Below are positions 55,692 to 64,000 of a stretch of 64,000 nt of DNA, piece after piece. Under the pieces are notes generated by a model. That model worked only from the letters and a program-made list of their open reading frames with translations, ran no database searches and was not told the DNA's origin. This DNA is from Glaciecola sp. 33A. Its GTDB lineage: Bacteria; Pseudomonadota; Gammaproteobacteria; Enterobacterales; Alteromonadaceae. Made by a program: the position numbers and the translations under genes. Numbering within the stretch: position 1 is the first letter of the stretch; every line of letters starts with the position of its first letter. The stretch covers positions 513,174 to 577,173 of the forward strand of contig NZ_PJAR01000024.1 in assembly GCF_002836745.1 (NCBI RefSeq). Reading direction: 5' to 3'.

Positions 55692-56876
55692 ATGAAAGAA
55701 GCCGTAATCGTCTCTACAGCGCGCACGCCAATTGGTCGTGCTTATCGTGGTGCGTTCAATAATATCAAATCTCCTACCTTGACAGCCCATGCAATAAAAC
55801 ACGCAGTAGAGCGTTCTGGTGTTGACGGTGGCGAAATTGATGATGTGATCATTGGTTCGGTTTTGAATGCTGGAAGCGCGGGCTCAAACGTTGCTCGCTT
55901 AGCCGCTTTAGCTGCGGGATTGCCTTATTCTGCTTCAGGTCAAACTATTGACCGTCAATGTTCATCGGGCTTAATGGCCATCGCTACAGCCGCTAAACAA
56001 GTTATTGTTGATGGTATGGACGTAGTGGTTGCTGGTGGTCAAGAGAATATTTCTGAAATCCAAGCAAAGTATTATGATTGGGTGAGCCAGTGTGTAGACA
56101 AGAACGTCACTAACAAAGCGCAACATGCTTATATGCCTATGTTATTTACGGCGGAAAACGTGGCTAAGAAATACAATATTTCACGTGAAGCTCAAGATGA
56201 ATATGCGTTAATGTCCCAACAGCGAACAGCAGCAGCGCAAGCTGCGGGTAAATTTGATGATGAAATAGTACCAATGAGCTCAACCATGGGCATTATGGAT
56301 AAGGAAACAAAAGAAGTTTCGTTTAAAGAAGTGACATTAGAAAAAGATGAAGGTAACCGTCCTTCGACCACATTGGAAAGTCTGCAAAGCCTTAAATCAG
56401 TTATTGATGGTGGTTGTATTACGGCTGGTAATGCAAGTCAATTGTCTGATGGCGCTTCGGCATGTGTTGTCATGGAAGCGAAAATGGCAGAAAAACGTGG
56501 GTTGGCTCCACTGGGTATTTATCGCGGCATGATGGTCGCTGGTAATGAACCAGAAGAAATGGGTATTGGCCCAATTTACGCTATTCCTAAATTACTTAAA
56601 GTGCATGGCTTGAGTATTGACGATATTGGTTTGTGGGAATTGAATGAAGCTTTTGCCTGCCAAGCCTTATATTGCAGAGACAAGCTAGGTATTGATCCCG
56701 ACATCTATAATGTCAATGGTGGCGCAATTTCAATAGGTCATCCGTATGGAATGACTGGTGCAAGAGCCGTTGGCCATGCTTTGATTGAAGGTAAGCGTCG
56801 TGGTGTTAAGTATGTTGTAGTCACTATGTGTGTTGGTGGAGGCATGGGCGCCGCTGGTTTATTTGAAATTGCATAA
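55692..56876 (+). CDS. thiolase (acetyl-CoA C-acyltransferase)
   Basis: A 394-residue thiolase. The acyl-accepting cysteine is C90 in DRQCSSGL, the histidine is in [16 protein letters not shown], and the second cysteine in [11 protein letters not shown]. It joins or splits acyl-CoA and acetyl-CoA in fatty-acid or ketone metabolism. It has no partner gene next to it (no FadB/FadJ), so the acyl chain preference is open. It could also handle acetoacetyl-CoA arising from the HMG-CoA-lyase pathway at 38-39 kb, but that is inference. Confidence 0.94.
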   Translation: MKEAVIVSTARTPIGRAYRGAFNNIKSPTLTAHAIKHAVERSGVDGGEIDDVIIGSVLNAGSAGSNVARLAALAAGLPYSASGQTIDRQCSSGLMAIATAAKQVIVDGMDVVVAGGQENISEIQAKYYDWVSQCVDKNVTNKAQHAYMPMLFTAENVAKKYNISREAQDEYALMSQQRTAAAQAAGKFDDEIVPMSSTMGIMDKETKEVSFKEVTLEKDEGNRPSTTLESLQSLKSVIDGGCITAGNASQLSDGASACVVMEAKMAEKRGLAPLGIYRGMMVAGNEPEEMGIGPIYAIPKLLKVHGLSIDDIGLWELNEAFACQALYCRDKLGIDPDIYNVNGGAISIGHPYGMTGARAVGHALIEGKRRGVKYVVVTMCVGGGMGAAGLFEIA

Positions 56877-56992
56877 CGCTTGTTGAACTAGATATAGAGT
56901 GTATTTACTCTGTTGCACCCCCTTAAGGTTAATTACTTTTAGGGGTTACTGGAGTGTTATTGAACAGTTCTAGTCGATACATACCAAGTGAC

Positions 56993-57616
56993 CTATTTTT
57001 TTAGTTTTCTGACCCATTCAGCCGCTAAGCCATTAATTGCACTAGCTTCTACCTTCTCCGGTATGCTTTTATCTTTACTACGAACCAGACGCATAATATC
57101 GCTAATTGACTTGGTGCTCTGCAATCGATGTTCAAGTGTAATATTATCACCAACCTTCATTCTGCCGGTTTCGATAACTCGATAATACCAACCTGTTATC
57201 CTTTGCTCTGAAATAAACAGATCCATGTTTCTGACGCCATACCGTTGATTTATTTTAACGCAGGGCGCTCGGGGTGAGTTGACTTGTAATACAACACTGC
57301 CGATACGATAAGTGTCGCCAATAAATACCGTTTCATCATCCATCGTAGGCGCTGATATATTCTCTCCGATGCTGCCAAAAAGAAGATTTTGCGCGATATA
57401 TGGAAATTGTTTTTTTAATATTTCATAACTTTTTTGAGAATACTGGTGCATTGCCATTTCAGGACCACCATGTAGTTTCTTGTTTCCTTGCTCGTCTTCA
57501 ATTGCGCCATTTAATTCGATGTGGAGTTGCTCGAATGGCAATTTAATAATGCTACTTGGTGACTGTCGAGGCCCGAAAGCTTGGGGTTTACCTGCAAATA
57601 ACGCGTCCACTAGCAT
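56993..57616 (-). CDS. yiiM: YiiM-like MOSC-domain protein
   Basis: A 207-residue MOSC protein. It has the KLHGGPEMAMHQYSQKSYEIL segment, the GENISAPTMDD region, and the cysteine of the molybdenum-cofactor site in NSPRAPCVKINQRYG. E. coli YiiM detoxifies N-hydroxylated base analogues with Moco. It lies convergent with the thiolase gene and alone. Confidence 0.85.
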   Translation of the reverse strand: MLVDALFAGKPQAFGPRQSPSSIIKLPFEQLHIELNGAIEDEQGNKKLHGGPEMAMHQYSQKSYEILKKQFPYIAQNLLFGSIGENISAPTMDDETVFIGDTYRIGSVVLQVNSPRAPCVKINQRYGVRNMDLFISEQRITGWYYRVIETGRMKVGDNITLEHRLQSTKSISDIMRLVRSKDKSIPEKVEASAINGLAAEWVRKLKK

Positions 57617-58087
57617 TAGTGTTTTTCCTTACATTGTTATGTTGCAAATTGAGACGAATTAACGGCTTAGGGATAATAAAGCTTACCGTTATTCAAGCTT
57701 ACACAATGCGTAATAAAGTAGCACAAGCGTTGAATAAAATAAAAAGTAGATTAAAAAAATATGTTGGATTTAAACTTTTTTAAATTGAAGAGTGACATAC
57801 TTTTTGAAGAATATAGTTAGATACAGAATAAAAAGTACAGTATGACTTTGTTATAAACACTATATTAAGCGTCGTGGACCCTTAGGATTATCGGCAGAAA
57901 GCGTTAATCGATGTCGCTAAGCGAGGTAATAAAGTAGGATTCAAATTCCACAACTACTTTGCAGGTTTCTACTGTGCGTGGTGGTGTTAAAAGTCGCAAC
58001 AAAATAGTCTGTCCATGTTTAAAAGAATCTTCATGAAAGTTTCATAAAATAGATATATTATTTCTTACTCTAGGACGAAATTGATGA
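57617..58087. other. 471-bp AT-rich gap with possible gene remnant
   Basis: Holds the yiiM promoter and the upstream region of the next gene. A 34-codon open stretch without a start codon (57886-57990, ending AGFYCAWWC) reads like protein and may be a remnant. A small palindrome ATGAAAGTTTCAT lies at 58033-58045 in front of the following gene. Confidence 0.35.
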
Positions 58088-58714
58088 GTGAGAAATACCA
58101 TACACGTATCGAATATAATTTATTTTATTGGCGGTGGGGCTGATAAAACGCGTGAACGCTTTGGTATCATCAAATGGGGACCCACTAATTTGATGGGACT
58201 CGCTAAAGCAGCTTTGGATCTGCAGAAGGGACCAGCATGCGAAACTAAGTACTATGGCTACCTAGATAAGAAAAAAATCATCCAAGATATTGTTAAACAA
58301 AAGTTAAAAAATGCAAACATTAGAATTAACTTGGTTGGACATAGTCGCGGTGGTGCCATTGTAAAAGATATCGCAATGAGAGAGTTACGCAAGTTGAACA
58401 TCAAGGCGAATATCGTCATTTCACTTGATCCTGTAAAAGCAAAACGTAGCAATCGATATAGAGTACCGAATAAAAAAAGCGTTAATAATGTTAAGACCTA
58501 TATTTGTGTTTATGCAAACCCGATAAAACGTGACCCAACAGATTACATTGCTATGGTTGGTGGACAATACGGTGACCGCTTAAAGTCACACAGTCACTTT
58601 TTTTTAGAAGCAGATATTAATCATGGTCAGCCTATGCCGATGCTTAAATTGTCGCTGAATGATAAGGGTCGAACAGCGTGGGAAGTGTTACTGAAGGAGT
58701 CAAGAAAAGCGTGA
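58088..58714 (+). CDS. small alpha/beta-hydrolase-like protein
   Basis: A 208-residue protein, not assigned to a known family. The GHSRGG nucleophile elbow near residue 79, preceded by a hydrophobic strand (IRINLV) and followed by VISLDP, suggests a lipase/esterase-type fold. No signal peptide is seen. It starts with GTG 58088; an ATG four bases before it opens a different frame that soon stops, so start choice or a frameshift near the beginning is uncertain. Its stop overlaps the ChrA start (GTGA), implying coupled translation. Confidence 0.6.
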   Translation: MRNTIHVSNIIYFIGGGADKTRERFGIIKWGPTNLMGLAKAALDLQKGPACETKYYGYLDKKKIIQDIVKQKLKNANIRINLVGHSRGGAIVKDIAMRELRKLNIKANIVISLDPVKAKRSNRYRVPNKKSVNNVKTYICVYANPIKRDPTDYIAMVGGQYGDRLKSHSHFFLEADINHGQPMPMLKLSLNDKGRTAWEVLLKESRKA

Positions 58715-59895
58715 ATAATATTCGTCCACCAATACAAGTATTTTTGGTTTTTTTAAAATTGGGGTTTACTGCCTTTGGTGGTCCAGTCGCGCATCTTGCT
58801 TTTTTCAGAGAAGAGTTTGTTGTCCGTAAAAAGTGGATAACCGAATCCGACTACTCGGAAATCGTTGCTTTATGTCAGTTTTTGCCTGGACCCGCGAGCA
58901 GCCAAGTTGGGCTTACCATTGGGTTATCTCAAGCTGGTTATCTTGGGTCATTTGCAGCATGGCTGGGGTTTACCATGCCTTCTGCTATATTAATGCTGTT
59001 GCTCGCGCTTGGTTATTCAAATTATGGCGATGTCATTCCTGTAGGTTTATTGACTGGATTAAAAGTTGTTACTGTTGCAGTTGTCGCCCAAGCAGTTTGG
59101 GGAATGTCGAAAAGTATTTGTATTGATAACGCGCGTATTACAATTATGTTGTCTTCTGCTATTGGTCTATTAGTCTTTCAATCAGTTTTTGCACCATTGC
59201 TTGTCATTGTTGCTGCAGGTGTTATTGGCGTCTGGTTATTCAAACCCCCACTGAATATGATTGAAAGTCAGCTCACTTTGTCCATCTCTCGGTTTAGTGG
59301 TTCATTGTGGTTTTTAATTTTTATTTTGTTTTTGTTTGGGCTGCCCATCATTCAACTATTTGTTGATCAACCAATTATTGACATTGTAAGTGCGTTTTTT
59401 CGGTCCGGGAGCTTAGTGTTTGGTGGTGGGCATGTTGTACTTCCCCTCCTTGAAAGCCAAATGGTAAAAACAGGGTGGGTGACAAAAGATGCTTTCTTGG
59501 CAGGTTATGGCGCAACACAGGCTGTCCCTGGTCCCTTATTTACTTTCTCTGCTTTTTTGGGCGGCGTACTAAACGGTCCTATTAGTGGTGTCTTTGGAGC
59601 TTTGCTTGCTTTAGTTTCGATTTTTCTACCTTCATTTCTGCTGGTTTACGCGATATTACCTTTTTGGCAGACTTTGAGAGTAAAACCTCAAATTAGGGCG
59701 GCCTTGGTTGGTATAAATGCAAGTGTGGTGGGTATTTTATTCTCTGCCTTATATAAACCGGTGTTTGTGGTAGGTGTGTCAGGAACAAATGACTTTATTG
59801 GTGTGATAATTGCGTTTTGGGCATTAATGTATTGGAAAATGCCACCTTGGTTGGTCGTAATAGCCGGTGGTGTGATAGGGTCCATGCTTTTATAA
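58711..59895 (+). CDS. chrA: ChrA-family chromate transporter
   Basis: A 394-residue inner-membrane protein with two homologous CHR halves: the first has FLKLGFTAFGGPVAHLAFFREEFV and CQFLPGPASSQVG, the second FFRSGSLVFGGGHVVLPLLE and TQAVPGPLFTFSAFLGG. The family exports chromate using membrane potential. GTG 58711 is chosen because it overlaps the upstream stop and has AAGGAG before it; an earlier in-frame GTG at 58678 is possible. No ChrB regulator is seen. Confidence 0.9.
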   Translation: MNNIRPPIQVFLVFLKLGFTAFGGPVAHLAFFREEFVVRKKWITESDYSEIVALCQFLPGPASSQVGLTIGLSQAGYLGSFAAWLGFTMPSAILMLLLALGYSNYGDVIPVGLLTGLKVVTVAVVAQAVWGMSKSICIDNARITIMLSSAIGLLVFQSVFAPLLVIVAAGVIGVWLFKPPLNMIESQLTLSISRFSGSLWFLIFILFLFGLPIIQLFVDQPIIDIVSAFFRSGSLVFGGGHVVLPLLESQMVKTGWVTKDAFLAGYGATQAVPGPLFTFSAFLGGVLNGPISGVFGALLALVSIFLPSFLLVYAILPFWQTLRVKPQIRAALVGINASVVGILFSALYKPVFVVGVSGTNDFIGVIIAFWALMYWKMPPWLVVIAGGVIGSMLL

Positions 59896-60062
59896 TCTGC
59901 ATACAATTTATTGTTATTAACCGCAAAGACACTACAGAAGGTGACTTTACATGATTTGCGATACGAGATTAAACGGGCTATTCATTTTCCTCATATTTTT
60001 AACAGACAAGGCGGTTTTTTTGACGCATAATAATCTGCTTAAAATACAACTGTGCGCTGCAA

Positions 60063-61451
60063 TTGAAATTTCAAGATAAACAAAAAAAAGACGACGTCGA
60101 ACAGCTGAAGATCCCTCCGCATTCCATAGAAGCGGAGCAATCCGTGCTGGGCAGTATGATGATAGCGCCCGATTCATGGGACAAGGTAGCTGAAATTGTA
60201 GTCGAGAGTGATTTTTATAACAGGTCACACCGGACTATCTTCGGTGCAATTATAAAACTCTTAAGTAATAATCAGTCCGTCGATACGGTGACCGTAAAAG
60301 ATACACTAGCCCAAAGTGGTAAATTAGACGAAGCCGGTGGTTTCTCTTATCTTATAGAATTAGCTAAAAACACCCCTAGCGCGGCTAACGTGTCGGCTTA
60401 TGCGAGCGTCATTCGCGAACGTGCGATTGTTAGAGAACTTATTGGTGTTGCTCATGATATTGCTGATGTTGGCTATAACCCTGAGGGTAGAAATAGTGCT
60501 GATATTCTCGATTTTGCTGAATCAAAAGTTTTTGAAATTGCCGAAAAGCGGACTGGTGAGAACGAAGGACCGAAGGACATTACTACGGTTTTAACAAAAA
60601 CTGTTAACAGACTGGATGAATTGGTTAAGCAAGGCTTAGAAATAACAGGTGTCTCGACTGGCTATACCGACCTCGATAGTAAAACCAGTGGATTACAACG
60701 TTCTGATTTGATTATTGTCGCTGCTCGTCCTTCAATGGGTAAAACCACTTTTGCGATGAATCTATGTGAAAACGCTATGATGCTGCAGGATAAGCCTGTC
60801 CTCGTATTCAGCCTTGAAATGCCGGCTGAGCAAATTATGATGAGAATGCTTGCATCGCTAAGTAGAGTCAATCAAACGCATATTCGAACAGCTCAGCTTG
60901 ATGATGAAGAGTGGGCTAGAATGTCTGGCACAATCAAAACATTGAAAAAGAAAGATAACCTTTATATAGATGACTCATCGGGTCTTACGCCGATGGAGTT
61001 GAGAACTCGAGCAAGAAAGATAGCACGAGATAAAGGCGGTCTTTCCTTAATTATGATTGATTACCTTCAGTTAATGCGAGTACCTTCGCTAAGTGAAAAT
61101 AGAACATTGGAGATCGCAGAGATATCACGTTCCTTAAAAGCGTTAGCAAAAGAACTTGAAGTTCCTGTTGTCGCTTTGTCACAACTTAACCGGACGCTGG
61201 AGCAACGAGCTGATAAACGACCCATCAACTCCGATTTACGTGAGTCAGGTTCAATTGAGCAAGATGCCGATTTGATCATGTTCATCTATCGAGACGAAGT
61301 TTATAACGAAGCTTCTGAAATGAAAGGCATTGCAGAAATCATTATCGGTAAGCAGCGAAACGGACCAATTGGTACCAGTAGACTGACCTTTCAGGGGCAA
61401 TTCTCTCGTTTCGATAATTATGCGGGACCTGCCTTTGAAGACGAATACTAA
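60063..61451 (+). CDS. dnaB: replicative DNA helicase DnaB
   Basis: A 462-residue DnaB. The N-terminal domain starts with KIPPHSIEAEQSVLGSMM, Walker A is ARPSMGKTTF near residue 225, Walker B lies in LIMIDYLQLM near 335, and the SQLNRTLEQRADKRPINSDLRESGSIEQDAD segment is conserved. No intein is present. It uses TTG as start. It unwinds the fork ahead of the replisome. Confidence 0.97.
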   Translation: MKFQDKQKKDDVEQLKIPPHSIEAEQSVLGSMMIAPDSWDKVAEIVVESDFYNRSHRTIFGAIIKLLSNNQSVDTVTVKDTLAQSGKLDEAGGFSYLIELAKNTPSAANVSAYASVIRERAIVRELIGVAHDIADVGYNPEGRNSADILDFAESKVFEIAEKRTGENEGPKDITTVLTKTVNRLDELVKQGLEITGVSTGYTDLDSKTSGLQRSDLIIVAARPSMGKTTFAMNLCENAMMLQDKPVLVFSLEMPAEQIMMRMLASLSRVNQTHIRTAQLDDEEWARMSGTIKTLKKKDNLYIDDSSGLTPMELRTRARKIARDKGGLSLIMIDYLQLMRVPSLSENRTLEIAEISRSLKALAKELEVPVVALSQLNRTLEQRADKRPINSDLRESGSIEQDADLIMFIYRDEVYNEASEMKGIAEIIIGKQRNGPIGTSRLTFQGQFSRFDNYAGPAFEDEY

Positions 61452-62270
61452 TCGCCAGTTTAATGACAGTATTTGACTCTATTCGTGGGTTTATTTCTGT
61501 TCACTATTAAGCTAATAACGCCGCAAATTAACACTCTCGTAGGTCGTTCCTGCACAGCATCAGCTTAATTTGCCGAGGCCATCTGTCGCCTTTTCTATTG
61601 TGGTTTTGCATAAATTTCTGTTTTTACTCAGTGTATGTTGTCACATGGCTTCCTTTTTATAAAATTCTGCGAGTCAAGTTTCTATTTTTTAAAGTTGTTA
61701 CTAATAATCCTATTCTAGGGTAAATATTAAATTCCCATCACCTTTGCTTATAGTTCTTAATTAATCACAAGATATTTTTTATAATACCACTAGCTTTTAT
61801 AACTTCATGTTTTTATTGACTATTTTGTTTTTTATGAGCTGTGGGTGTAAATAAAGGGACTGTACCGTTTTATAGTCCTTTTGTTATCAGATTCTTATAT
61901 TTATTAAGTTACTTCGCTTAATAAAAAACCACTTTGACGAGTAGTTAAATTTTTACAATAGCGATAATTGGTTAAATATTAATCTATTTTAGATTAAAAA
62001 ATAATCAGATCGATTGCACGATTAAATTAACTGAAATTAATTAAGTATAAGATTCTATCTATAGGTATGTCTATTTGAAAGGGGTACAAGCGATCTGACT
62101 AAACTACGAATAATAAGTTTTGGTTTTAATCTTATTATTATGGTTTACACGCCAAAATTTTGACGCATACTCATACGAGAGTTATTCACTATGCAATTCA
62201 GGTTGTAAATTTGAAGTTGCAAATGACTTACCCACTCACGTATTAACGCAGTAAAAATTGGAATTTAGAT
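61452..62270. other. 819-bp AT-rich gap before the protease gene
   Basis: No gene is supported on either strand. It holds a terminator-like hairpin at 61853-61882, a perfect 8-bp palindrome TTAATCTA-TTT-TAGATTAA at 61979-61997, and a 9-bp inverted repeat (AATAATAAG/CTTATTATT) at 62109-62139. The last two may regulate the protease gene. Confidence 0.5.
61853..61882 (+). terminator. terminator-like hairpin
   Basis: AAAGGGACT pairs with AGTCCTTTT (one G-T pair) around a 12-base loop; the T-run is short. It lies 400 bases after dnaB with no gene before it, so it may end a longer dnaB transcript or a small RNA. Confidence 0.5.
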
Positions 62271-64000
62271 ATGGGCAATCTCGAAAACATGATGAAATCA
62301 CCAAGAGTTAATAAAATAACCTCTGCCATATTGATTGGTGCATTGGCCTTCACGGCAGCAGCTTGGGGTATATCGAATTACTCAAGCGGTGAAGAGTATA
62401 TTTTGCAAGGTGCAAGTCGCCCAGCACTAGTGAGTGCTATTCAAGCAGAAAACGGTGTCATTATTCATGAGTTTAAACTTATTCAAGCAGTGTCAGCTAA
62501 GCTGACAGATAAACAAGTTCAAGGGATTGCTTCGAGAAATGCGATGATCCGCTTTTTTAACGAAGCGAATCAGGTGAGTTTGTCTGCTAGCCGCAAGATG
62601 AGATTGATGCAAGACAGCCCACTTAGCCAGAACGCGCCTCGTAACTCACAAATCCCACTACAAATAGGCGCTAGCGAGCTGCATAAAGTAGGCATTACGG
62701 GCAAAGGTGTCACTGTTGCTATCATCGATAGTGGGCTTGGTCAATTTTCTGCTCTAAACCAAAATACAACAGGTCGAGAAAGAAACATAACCGTCGTTAA
62801 TTCGCTAGGTGAAGACGCATCAGGTTCTCAAGACCTTAATGGTCACGGCTCGCACATGGCAAGTATTTTAGCCGATAGTACTGGTGTTTTTGACCAGTAT
62901 GGTGCTCCCACAGGTGCGCACAGTGGTGTTGCACCAGATGTAGACTTGGTAATGATTAAGGCCTTTGATGAAGAAGGAGAAGCTTCTTATTCGTCTGTTT
63001 TACAAGGTATTGAATATGCAATCGAAAATAGAGATAGCTTAAATATTAGAGTGTTGAATGTAGCCTTTAGCTTTCCAGCAACATCATTTTATTGGGAAGA
63101 CCCAATTAACCAAGCTTTAATGCGTGCATGGAACAACGGCATTACCGTCATTGCCCCTGCAGGTAATGGCAACAACAAAGATATGAGTGTCGGCGTTCCG
63201 GGTAATAATCCGTATGTTATTACAGTTGGCGCGATGGATGACAACAGCACACCGTTTGATACGTCAGATGATATTGTCGCTTCGTTTTCTAGCTTTGGGC
63301 CAACAGTTGAAGGCTTTATGAAGCCAGAAGTACTTGCGCCAGGAACTAATGTTAAAGGACTTGTCGCTCAAAATAGTCGTTTAGCTGACAAAAACGAAAC
63401 TTCGGGTGTCTCCGGTACATCACAAGCTACAGCTGTTACAGCAGGGGTGGTTGCTCTGATGATACAACAAGATCCGAGTTTGACACCTGATGAAATTAAA
63501 TGCCGTTTAATGTCGTCAGCGTCGCAAGCCAAAAAACAAAATGGTGAGTTAGCCTTTAGTGTTTTTGCACAAGGTGCAGGCCTCATTAATGCTTCCGCTG
63601 CAATTAATACAACAGTTGTTGGCTGCGCGAATAGCGGTTTAAATATAGCGAATGATATCAATTTAAGAAGCCATTATTTCGGTCCGGCTAAGTTTGACGA
63701 ACGATCTAGTGAGTTTACGTTGGGTGAGAACAAGAAGGCTAACGGTGTCATCTGGCACGACGGTATTGCGAAGTCCGATGATAAAACGGCCAATGGTGTC
63801 ATCTGGCACGACGGTATTGTGAAGGCTGATAAGAAAACGGCCAATGGTGTCATCTGGCACGACGGTGTTGTGAAGGCTGATAAGAAAACCGCCAATGGTG
63901 TTATCTGGCACGACGGTGTTGTGAAGTCCGATAAGAAAACCGCCAATGGTGTCATCTGGCACGACGGTATTGTGAAGGCTGATAAGAAAACGGCCAATGG
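62271..64000 (+). CDS. subtilisin-like (S8) serine protease, 3' end missing
   Basis: At least 576 residues, open at the window edge. A hydrophobic N-terminal segment (residues 17-33) acts as signal or anchor, followed by an I9-like propeptide (about 45-110). The catalytic triad is D153 (AIIDSG), H192 (GHGSHMA) and S384 (GTSQA), with the oxyanion asparagine N299 (APAGNGN). The serine motif reads GTSQA rather than the usual GTSMA. After residue 487 the protein turns into 17-residue repeats. It is probably surface-bound or secreted. ATG 62271 has only a weak ribosome site. Confidence 0.93.
   Translation, partial: MGNLENMMKSPRVNKITSAILIGALAFTAAAWGISNYSSGEEYILQGASRPALVSAIQAENGVIIHEFKLIQAVSAKLTDKQVQGIASRNAMIRFFNEANQVSLSASRKMRLMQDSPLSQNAPRNSQIPLQIGASELHKVGITGKGVTVAIIDSGLGQFSALNQNTTGRERNITVVNSLGEDASGSQDLNGHGSHMASILADSTGVFDQYGAPTGAHSGVAPDVDLVMIKAFDEEGEASYSSVLQGIEYAIENRDSLNIRVLNVAFSFPATSFYWEDPINQALMRAWNNGITVIAPAGNGNNKDMSVGVPGNNPYVITVGAMDDNSTPFDTSDDIVASFSSFGPTVEGFMKPEVLAPGTNVKGLVAQNSRLADKNETSGVSGTSQATAVTAGVVALMIQQDPSLTPDEIKCRLMSSASQAKKQNGELAFSVFAQGAGLINASAAINTTVVGCANSGLNIANDINLRSHYFGPAKFDERSSEFTLGENKKANGVIWHDGIAKSDDKTANGVIWHDGIVKADKKTANGVIWHDGVVKADKKTANGVIWHDGVVKSDKKTANGVIWHDGIVKADKKTAN
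63732..64000 (+). repeat. 51-bp tandem repeats coding for 17-residue WHDG units
   Basis: Five full units start at 63732, 63783, 63834, 63885 and 63936, and a sixth is cut by the edge. Each codes for K-T-A-N-G-V-I-W-H-D-G-[IV]-[VA]-K-[AS]-D-[KD]. The units are nearly identical in DNA, with few silent changes, suggesting recent expansion. Confidence 0.95.

Noticed and set aside
63663-63997. Two overlapping minus-strand frames with strong internal repetition at the right edge
   Set aside because: They are the mirror of the protease repeat array in other frames; the plus-strand frame has all catalytic motifs of a subtilase.
63732-64000. CRISPR-like regular repeats
   Set aside because: The units are directly adjacent with no unique spacers and keep a protein reading frame; no cas genes are seen.

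Overview
The window looks like a chromosomal segment of a marine, carbohydrate-degrading gammaproteobacterium of the Alteromonadales (Glaciecola/Paraglaciecola/Alteromonas-like). The reasons are moderate-to-low GC, ArcA, the gammaproteobacterial neighbour pairs darP/pmbA and mutY/yggX, three large TonB-dependent receptors, and a SapC / tryptophan-halogenase-like / receptor set of the kind seen beside polysaccharide-use genes. The genus is an inference.

Layout. 1-15.3 kb is a galactoside-use locus: the 3' end of galactokinase, a Gfo/Idh/MocA oxidoreductase, a lipoprotein esterase-like hydrolase, an exported GH2 beta-galactosidase, SapC, a flavin halogenase-like protein, a TonB receptor, a sodium/sugar symporter and a secreted serine hydrolase. 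15.4-25.6 kb is mostly housekeeping: darP, pmbA, arcA, glgA, rsmC, trmB, mutY, yggX, tRNA-Phe, then a Tat-exported PhoD-type phosphatase. 25.8-33.8 kb is a same-strand accessory run: TonB receptor, Baeyer-Villiger-type monooxygenase, an iodotyrosine-deiodinase-like nitroreductase, a ThrE-type exporter, a short-chain dehydrogenase with a repeat insertion, and a methyltransferase.

33.8-45.7 kb is the most coherent unexplained system. It is an apparent seven-gene operon on the minus strand: PrpR-type sigma-54 activator, TonB receptor, family III CoA transferase, HMG-CoA-lyase-type enzyme, HyuA, HyuB, isochorismatase-fold amidase. A VOC-fold gene lies just upstream. The activator gene is preceded by a good -24/-12 promoter and, about 100 bp further up, a perfect 17-bp inverted repeat positioned like an activator site. 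I infer uptake of an external compound with a cyclic amide or related bond, opening by the Hyu and amidase enzymes, CoA activation, and cleavage by the lyase. The substrate is unknown.

46-47.2 kb is the rpsF-rpsR-rplI operon, without priB. dnaB, which often follows rplI directly, is 12.8 kb further on. In between lie a three-gene membrane module (YqiJ-like OB-fold protein, flotillin, 1707-residue AAA+ ATPase), a thiolase, a YiiM-like MOSC protein, a small alpha/beta-hydrolase-like protein and a ChrA chromate transporter. After dnaB comes an 800-bp AT-rich gap and then a subtilisin-like protease that runs off the right edge inside an array of 51-bp (17-residue) tandem repeats. I see no CRISPR array, insertion sequence, prophage or rRNA gene.
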